Assembly: GCA_001801405.1 (NCBI GenBank)
Contig: MGXQ01000007.1
Span: forward strand, 3,514 to 13,751
Direction of reading: 5' to 3'
Source: Gammaproteobacteria bacterium RIFCSPHIGHO2_02_FULL_42_13
GTDB lineage: Bacteria; Pseudomonadota; Gammaproteobacteria; UBA12402
Length of the DNA: 10,238 bases
The notes under the pieces are model-generated. The model saw only the letters and a program-made list of their open reading frames with translations. It did not search any database and was not told the DNA's origin. Below are positions 6,299 through 10,238 of the stretch, one piece after another. Both the position numbers and the translations under genes were made by a program. Position 1 is the stretch's first letter. Each line of letters starts with the position of its first letter.

Positions 6299-7531
6299 CA
6301 ATTTCCCACTCACATCGCAGAGGCTTTTGATGATTTACAACAGGCCGGCATACTCAACCAAGAAAACGTAACAGCTATTGTACAACACCCTCAACACGCT
6401 CAAAATATCGCACAAGTGTTCGCTGTCTTACAACGAGCCGGCATACTCAACCCGGAAAATCGAGAGGCTCTCTTACAACACCCGGAACATGCTAAGCATA
6501 TCGCAAAGGCTTTTTTATATTTACAACGAGCTAACATACTCAACCTAGAAAATCGGGAGGCTATGTTACAACACCCTCAGGACGCCGAGAACATCGCAGA
6601 AGCTTTTATATATTTACAACGAGCTAACATACTCAACCCGGAAAATCGAGCGGCTCTCTTACAACACCCGGAACATGCTAAGCATATCGCAAAGGCTTTT
6701 TTATATTTACAACAAGATAACATACTCAACCTAGAAAATCGAGCGGCTACTGTACAACACCCGCAGGACGCCGAGAACATCGCACAAGCTTTTGTATATT
6801 TACAACGAGCTAACATACTCAACCTAGAAAATCGGGAGGCTATGTTACAACACCCGCAACAGGCTAGGGACATCGCACAAGTTTTTTTATATTTACAACA
6901 CGTCGGCATGTTCGACCCAAAAAATCGAGCAGTTATTTTATCACGCCCGCAACACGCCGAGGACATCGCACGGGCTTTTCGTGACTTACACCGAACCCGC
7001 ATACTCAACCAAGCAAACGTCACGCTTCTTTTACAACACGCACAATACGCTGAGGAGATCGCACGGGCTTTTGCTCTATTACAACGAGCCAGCATACTCA
7101 CCCCAGAAAATCGAGCGGCTATTTTACAACACCCAAAACGCGCTGTTGGATTAGGAAGCGCTATTTATGCACTAGCGCGAGGTAAGATACTTGACCAAGG
7201 TAATCTCGATAAGCTTTTAGCAGAGCCTACTCGTGCTTTATTGATCGCACGAGAACTCGGGGGAAAAGCAGATACATACGATCCTGCTATACAAGATTTC
7301 AACGAGATTCAAAATGCAGCATGTTTTTTCCACTGCAGCAACGCCAGTACCATCCTCCCACCGGAGATACGCGCAAAAATTGCCGCTCACGCAGCAGGCA
7401 ATCTTGATTGGGAATCTGCCTTCGCTATCGCAACGGCATCTTTAAATGTAGGCGATGCCCGTACGGAGGATGCAGGGGCAAGCACAACCTACGGAGCGGG
7501 CGGAGCTCCCAGTCTTTCTGCACCAAGATAA
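5972..7531 (+). CDS. Repeat protein B: conserved N-terminal module, nine 31-residue repeats, F-box-like tail, unknown function
   Basis: This 519-residue protein is a paralogue of A. Residues 1-128 hold the shared module and a degenerate first repeat. Residues 129-407 are nine gapless repeats of 31 residues (ENRxAxLQHP, IAxAF, LQRAxIL), strongly predicting paired helices in a solenoid. The tail (408-519) begins with a decayed tenth repeat. It then has ACFFHCSNASTILPPEIRAK, whose LPPEIRAKIAAHA part (462-474) resembles the first helix of an F-box, and ends in a Gly/Ser/Ala-rich disordered stretch. There is no signal peptide or membrane segment. The start at 5972 is chosen because TGAGG (5958-5962) lies 9 nt upstream; the in-frame ATG at 5957 overlaps that ribosome binding site. 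It sits 38 bp after the ATPase gene. Function is unknown; a host-directed effector is one hypothesis, a scaffold partnered with the ATPase another. Confidence 0.85.
   Translation: MLPIQRLRQLIQTALDNYDRDRGWLRRAQPEDLIAKIIARLMNRQIGDPPSIHRLREILRGFPADADDQAIASSEQLWPLIDCLYNTPRAAPPSLTTTIIDQLQHDLSAQFPTHIAEAFDDLQQAGILNQENVTAIVQHPQHAQNIAQVFAVLQRAGILNPENREALLQHPEHAKHIAKAFLYLQRANILNLENREAMLQHPQDAENIAEAFIYLQRANILNPENRAALLQHPEHAKHIAKAFLYLQQDNILNLENRAATVQHPQDAENIAQAFVYLQRANILNLENREAMLQHPQQARDIAQVFLYLQHVGMFDPKNRAVILSRPQHAEDIARAFRDLHRTRILNQANVTLLLQHAQYAEEIARAFALLQRASILTPENRAAILQHPKRAVGLGSAIYALARGKILDQGNLDKLLAEPTRALLIARELGGKADTYDPAIQDFNEIQNAACFFHCSNASTILPPEIRAKIAAHAAGNLDWESAFAIATASLNVGDARTEDAGASTTYGAGGAPSLSAPR
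6356..7192 (+). repeat. Tandem array of nine 93-bp coding repeats in gene B
   Basis: Units begin at 6356, 6449, 6542, 6635, 6728, 6821, 6914, 7007 and 7100, all exactly 93 bp with no indels. Units 2+3 (6449-6634) and 4+5 (6635-6820) form a 186-bp higher-order duplication with about 11 mismatches by hand count. Degenerate half-matching units flank the array at 6263-6355 and after 7193. Confidence 0.95.
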
Positions 7532-7546
7532 AATGCCATAGCAAGT

Positions 7547-7670
7547 GTAGCCTGGGTGAAGCGAAGCGAAACCCAGCACGGTAGGTTGGGCCGTAAGGCC
7601 CAACAGGAATAATTTGTTGGGCCTTACGGCCCAACCTACGCACTCGCTTTGCTCGTTCCACCCAGGCTAC
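7547..7670. repeat. Nested palindromic intergenic element
   Basis: The outer arms GTAGCCTGGGTG (7547-7558) and CACCCAGGCTAC (7659-7670) are perfect 12-bp inverted repeats, with imperfect GCGAAGCGAA-type pairing inside. Nested within are perfect 25-bp inverted arms at 7581-7605 and 7615-7639 around a 9-nt AT-rich spacer. Each inner arm is itself a hairpin (TTGGGCC-GTAA-GGCCCAA). The layout suggests one REP/MITE-like palindrome inserted in, or fused with, another. There is no coding capacity. It lies between converging genes. Confidence 0.85.
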
Positions 7671-7720
7671 GTTACTAAAACGCGCTATCATGCGCGCCAT
7701 ATGATTGCCCCGCATAACTC

Positions 7721-7756
7721 AAAAGGCAGATTTTTTGAATCTGCCTTTTTATTTTA
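7721..7756. terminator. Strong bidirectional rho-independent terminator between gene B and rdgB
   Basis: A perfect 12-bp stem pairs 7721-7732 with 7738-7749 around the loop TTTTG. On the plus strand it is followed by TATTTT, continuing a T-rich run. On the minus strand the stem ends in four T, since 7721-7724 is AAAA. The stem overlaps the rdgB stop codon (7749-7751). It serves the converging B and rdgB transcripts. Confidence 0.88.
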
Positions 7757-8327
7757 ATTGATTTAGCAACGCCCGCATCGCCTGTCCGCGATGACTTAAT
7801 TGTATTTTGCGTTCGAATGACAGTTCTGCCGCAGAACAATTATCGGTCGGTACAAAAAATATTGGATCGTAGCCAAAACCACCGGCGCCTTTGGGTGCAA
7901 ATAAAATTTTACCCTCCCAAACACCTTTGCAAATAATCGGCTCTGCATCATTTTGTAAATAAACCAACACGCAATGAAATCGCGCTGTGCGTTTGTCCGC
8001 CGGCACTTCGCGTAATTCATTTAATAACTTTTTAATATGCTCTGCCGGTGTTGCATTGACTCCTGCAAACCGTGCGGAATAAATTCCAGGCGCACCATCT
8101 AACGCATCAACGTCCAAACCCGAATCATCGGCAATCGTAGGTAATTTTGTGTGATGATGGACATAACGCGCTTTTAATAATGCATTTTCTAAAAAAGTCG
8201 CGCCCGTCTCTTCGACTGGATCCAGTTGAAATACAGACTGCGCCATAATCTCAATCGGCGTCTTCGCAAATAATGCTTGAAACTCCGCCACTTTGCCCAA
8301 ATTACCGCTGGCCAATACAATACGCAT
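7749..8327 (-). CDS. rdgB: dITP/XTP pyrophosphatase (non-canonical purine NTP pyrophosphatase, RdgB/HAM1 family)
   Basis: The 192-residue cytosolic enzyme hydrolyses dITP, XTP and related deaminated purine nucleotides to monophosphates, keeping them out of DNA and RNA. Family motifs are all visible: SGNLGKVAEF (7-16, nucleotide binding), ADDSGLDVDALDGAPGIYSA (67-85, with general-base Asp68 and the flexible substrate loop), GGFGYDPIFF (149-158) and the closing LSHRGQA (177-183). Length is normal for the family (about 190-200). The start at 8327 is well supported by AAGGA (revcomp of 8332-8336) in the leader and by MRIVLASGN being the usual beginning. The gene is divergent from the YbiT-like gene and ends inside a bidirectional terminator, so it appears to be monocistronic. 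Nothing is missing or odd. Confidence 0.96.
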   Translation of the reverse strand: MRIVLASGNLGKVAEFQALFAKTPIEIMAQSVFQLDPVEETGATFLENALLKARYVHHHTKLPTIADDSGLDVDALDGAPGIYSARFAGVNATPAEHIKKLLNELREVPADKRTARFHCVLVYLQNDAEPIICKGVWEGKILFAPKGAGGFGYDPIFFVPTDNCSAAELSFERKIQLSHRGQAMRALLNQLK

Positions 8328-8354
8328 AAATATCCTTCTGACTTAGCTATACAA

Positions 8355-8363
8355 ACTATACCA
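8355..8363 (-). promoter_or_regulatory. Extended -10 promoter of rdgB
   Basis: Minus strand TGGTATAGT holds TATAGT (8355-8360) preceded by the TGn extension (8361-8363). No convincing -35 lies at 16-18 bp, as is usual for extended -10 promoters. The predicted start near 8348 gives a leader of about 20 nt carrying AAGGA. Confidence 0.5.
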
Positions 8364-8409
8364 TAGGAATCATCAAAAGATACCAAGCACAGATAAAGTG
8401 TACAATTCC

Positions 8410-8437
8410 TTGACAGTTGCTATTAATTCATTAGACT
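8410..8437 (+). promoter_or_regulatory. Promoter of the YbiT-like ABC-F gene
   Basis: A perfect -35 TTGACA (8410-8415) is followed after 16 bp by TAGACT (8432-8437), four of six matches to the -10 consensus. The predicted start is near 8444, giving a leader of about 30 nt with TAGG as a weak ribosome binding site ahead of the GTG at 8475. Confidence 0.5.
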
Positions 8438-8474
8438 TGGTGCTTCTATTTTTTCATGAATTAGGCATAACCCA

Positions 8475-10067
8475 GTGATTTCAACAGCTAACTTAACTAT
8501 TCAATTTGGATCAAAACCACTTTTTGAAAATGTCTCCGTCAAATTTGGCGGCGGAAATCGCTATGGGCTAATCGGCGCCAATGGTTCTGGCAAATCCACT
8601 TTCATGAAAATTTTAGGCGGTGATTTAGCGCCAACCTCGGGCTCCGTTGAAATTGATAGTCACGCCCGGATAGGAAAATTACGTCAAGATCAATTTGCCT
8701 TTGAAGGATACACTGTTTTAGATACTGTCATTATGGGTCACGCCGAACTATGGAAAATCAAGCAAGAACGCGACCGACTTTATTCTCTTCCCGAAATGAG
8801 TTCCGATGAAGGAATGAAAGTGGCTGAGCTCGAAATAGCCTTTGCCGAACTCGATGGTTACACGGCTGAATCACGCGCAAGCGAATTACTGCTCGGACTG
8901 GATATTCCGTTAGAACAACACACGAGTTTAATGAGTGCCGTTGCGCCTGGTTGGAAACTTCACGTTTTGTTAGCGCAAGCGCTCTTTGCAGATCCCGATA
9001 TTTTATTGCTCGATGAGCCAACAAACAATTTGGATATTAATTCGATTCGCTGGCTCGAAAATATTCTCAATAATCGCAAAAGCACAACGATTATCATTTC
9101 GCATGATCGCCATTTTTTAAATAGCGTTTGCACGCACATGGCTGATTTAGATTACGGCGAATTACGACTCTTCACCGGAAATTACGATGAATATATGACG
9201 GCCGCCACACAAGCGCGCCAACGTCTTTTGACCGACAATGCAAAAAAGAAAGCGCAAATTGTCGAACTGCAATCTTTTGTCAGTCGCTTCTCTGCCAATG
9301 CATCGAAGGCCAGGCAGGCCACCTCTCGCGCAAAACAAATTGAAAAAATCACACTTGAAGAAGTAAAACCTTCTAGTCGAAAAAACCCTTACATTCACTT
9401 TGAACAAGAGAAAAAGCTTTATCGCTTAGCGATTGAAACCGAACATCTGACCAAAGGCTATGACGAAAAGCCACTGTTTTCGGAGCTTGCATTAACAGTC
9501 TCAGCGGGTGAGCGCATCGCCATTATCGGACCCAACGGCATTGGCAAAACAACATTATTACGCTGTTTAATCGGCGATTTAAAGTTAGACACCGGCACCG
9601 TTAAGTGGGCAGAAAATGCAACCATTGGATATTACGCACAAGATCATGCAACAGATTTCGACTCGAAGTTATCACTGTTTGAATGGATGGCGCAGTGGCG
9701 AAAAAATTCAGATGATGAACAAAAAATAAGAAGCATTTTAGGTCGATTGCTATTTTCACAAGACGAAACAAAAAAGCCCGTCAACATTATTTCAGGCGGA
9801 GAGCAGGGTCGCATGATTTTTGGTAAACTCATGTTACAACAACCGAATATATTAATCATGGATGAACCCACCAACCATTTGGATATGGAATCGATTGAAT
9901 CGCTTAATACCGCTCTCGAAAAATACGCCGGCACGCTTATTTTTGTGAGTCATGACCGTGAATTTGTTTCATCACTGGCAACGCGAATCATTGAGCTCTC
10001 TCATACAGGCATTCGTGATTTTCATGACACCTATGAAGAATACCTGCGCAGCCAGGGCATTGAATAA
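8475..10067 (+). CDS. ybiT: YbiT-type ABC-F ATP-binding protein
   Basis: This 530-residue cytosolic protein has two ABC ATPase domains and no membrane segment, as in the ABC-F family (EttA, Uup, YheS, YbiT) that acts at the ribosomal E site. Domain 1 has Walker A GANGSGKS (34-41) and LLLDEPTNNLD. Its signature is the degenerate VAPGWKLHVLLAQALF that is characteristic of YbiT. The interdomain linker is basic and helical (DNAKKKAQIVELQSFVSRF, then ANASKARQATSRAKQ), the P-site tRNA interaction motif region of ABC-F proteins. Domain 2 has Walker A GPNGIGKT (352-359), signature ISGGEQ (439-444), Walker B ILIMDEPTNHLD around 459-470 and the H-loop FVSHDREF. Both ATPase sites look intact. The C-terminus YLRSQGIE matches E. 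coli YbiT, which is also 530 residues. The start is GTG at 8475, aligned to the beginning of the E. coli protein. The precise physiological role of YbiT is not settled. Confidence 0.95.
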   Translation: MISTANLTIQFGSKPLFENVSVKFGGGNRYGLIGANGSGKSTFMKILGGDLAPTSGSVEIDSHARIGKLRQDQFAFEGYTVLDTVIMGHAELWKIKQERDRLYSLPEMSSDEGMKVAELEIAFAELDGYTAESRASELLLGLDIPLEQHTSLMSAVAPGWKLHVLLAQALFADPDILLLDEPTNNLDINSIRWLENILNNRKSTTIIISHDRHFLNSVCTHMADLDYGELRLFTGNYDEYMTAATQARQRLLTDNAKKKAQIVELQSFVSRFSANASKARQATSRAKQIEKITLEEVKPSSRKNPYIHFEQEKKLYRLAIETEHLTKGYDEKPLFSELALTVSAGERIAIIGPNGIGKTTLLRCLIGDLKLDTGTVKWAENATIGYYAQDHATDFDSKLSLFEWMAQWRKNSDDEQKIRSILGRLLFSQDETKKPVNIISGGEQGRMIFGKLMLQQPNILIMDEPTNHLDMESIESLNTALEKYAGTLIFVSHDREFVSSLATRIIELSHTGIRDFHDTYEEYLRSQGIE

Positions 10068-10101
10068 TAGAGCGATCGTAAAAAATCGTCTAAAACTCTT
10101 T

Positions 10102-10128
10102 TTGAAACATGGTCATTAGTGCTAAAAT
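10102..10128 (+). promoter_or_regulatory. Possible promoter of the Rpn-like gene
   Basis: TGCTAAAAT (10120-10128) is an extended -10 with TAAAAT. A TTGAAA -35-like box lies at 10102-10107 with a short 15-bp spacer. The predicted start near 10135 leaves a leader of about 25 nt containing a GAGAG ribosome binding site before the ATG at 10161. Confidence 0.4.
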
Positions 10129-10160
10129 AGGCCAAGCAACAACATAAAGAGAGAAAGCCG

Positions 10161-10238
10161 ATGAGCAAAAATCTAGTGAGTTTTGATTGGGCAATGAAAA
10201 AGCTTTTAAGAAGCAAAGCCAATTTTGGTATCTTGGAA
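10161..10238 (+). CDS. Rpn-family (PD-(D/E)XK) putative transposase/nuclease, first 26 codons only
   Basis: The visible product reads MSKNLVSFDWAMKKLLRSKA and continues for six residues to the window edge. FDWAxKKLLRxKxNFxILE is the recognised beginning of Rpn-like PD-(D/E)XK nuclease family transposases, in which it precedes the catalytic Asp/Glu/Lys core. That core is outside the window, so activity cannot be judged. A GAGAG ribosome binding site lies 7 nt before the ATG, and a possible extended -10 promoter is upstream. These genes are scattered in many copies in host-associated bacteria and are often decayed. Whether this copy is intact is unknown. Confidence 0.75.
   Translation, partial: MSKNLVSFDWAMKKLLRSKANFGILE

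Noticed and set aside
6577..7101. 174-codon open frame on the minus strand within gene B
   Set aside because: It is antisense to the 93-bp repeats. Because the period is a multiple of three and units lack stops in that frame, the openness is simply copied from unit to unit. The Cys/Ser/Arg-rich product has no domain and no ribosome binding site.
6356..7192. CRISPR array
   Set aside because: The regular repeats are contiguous, in-frame 93-bp coding units without spacers, and they encode a helical repeat protein.
7547..7670. Complete insertion sequence
   Set aside because: The region is only about 124 bp, with palindromic arms and no transposase. It fits a non-autonomous palindromic repeat rather than an IS.
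7425..7715. Minus-strand open frame across the end of gene B and the palindromic element
   Set aside because: It overlaps a real gene end and a non-coding palindromic repeat, lacks a ribosome binding site and encodes no recognisable protein.
10068..10100. Rho-independent terminator after the YbiT-like gene
   Set aside because: Only very short pairing (CGAT/ATCG and GAG/CTC) is possible before the T-run, so no convincing stem can be called.

Overview
The window looks like a piece of a moderately AT-rich gammaproteobacterial chromosome. The best anchor is a YbiT-type ABC-F ATPase at 8475-10067 that follows the enterobacterial protein almost residue by residue. Repetitive solenoid proteins of unknown function, an AAA_14/DUF4143 ATPase and a Rpn-like nuclease start at the right edge are the kind of accessory content often seen in host-associated Legionellales-type bacteria (Legionella, Coxiella, Rickettsiella, Berkiella). 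That placement is inference and no species is claimed.

Left part (1-3365, all minus strand): a TPR/SAM-methyltransferase gene is followed by a three-gene unit read in the order lipoprotein, class II aldolase, mtnA. The lipoprotein has a good sigma-70-like promoter inside the end of the methyltransferase gene and a run of nine G in its leader. The aldolase and mtnA overlap by 4 bp (ATGA), which ties the aldolase to salvage of methylthioadenosine or 5'-deoxyadenosine.

Middle part (about 3536-7531, plus strand): this is the accessory island. Two paralogous genes, A (3567-4592) and B (5972-7531), share a roughly 96% identical 5' module of about 355 bp. Each then carries its own array of 31-residue (93-bp) alpha-helical repeats and an unrelated C-terminal tail. 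Between them lies a more AT-rich ATPase gene (4728-5933) with its own near-consensus promoter so close to the ATG that the mRNA may be leaderless. B contains nine in-register repeats, a recent 186-bp internal duplication and an F-box-like LPPEI motif near its end. This locus is the best candidate in the window for something undescribed.

Right part (7532-10238): B converges on rdgB (7749-8327, minus). Between them sit a nested palindromic intergenic element and a strong bidirectional terminator. rdgB and the YbiT-like gene are divergent, with back-to-back promoters in 147 bp. The window ends 26 codons into a Rpn/PD-(D/E)XK transposase-like gene. The housekeeping functions are purine salvage or disposal (aldolase, MtnA), nucleotide-pool cleaning (RdgB) and ribosome-associated ABC-F activity. 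The A-ATPase-B island has no evident metabolic link to them.
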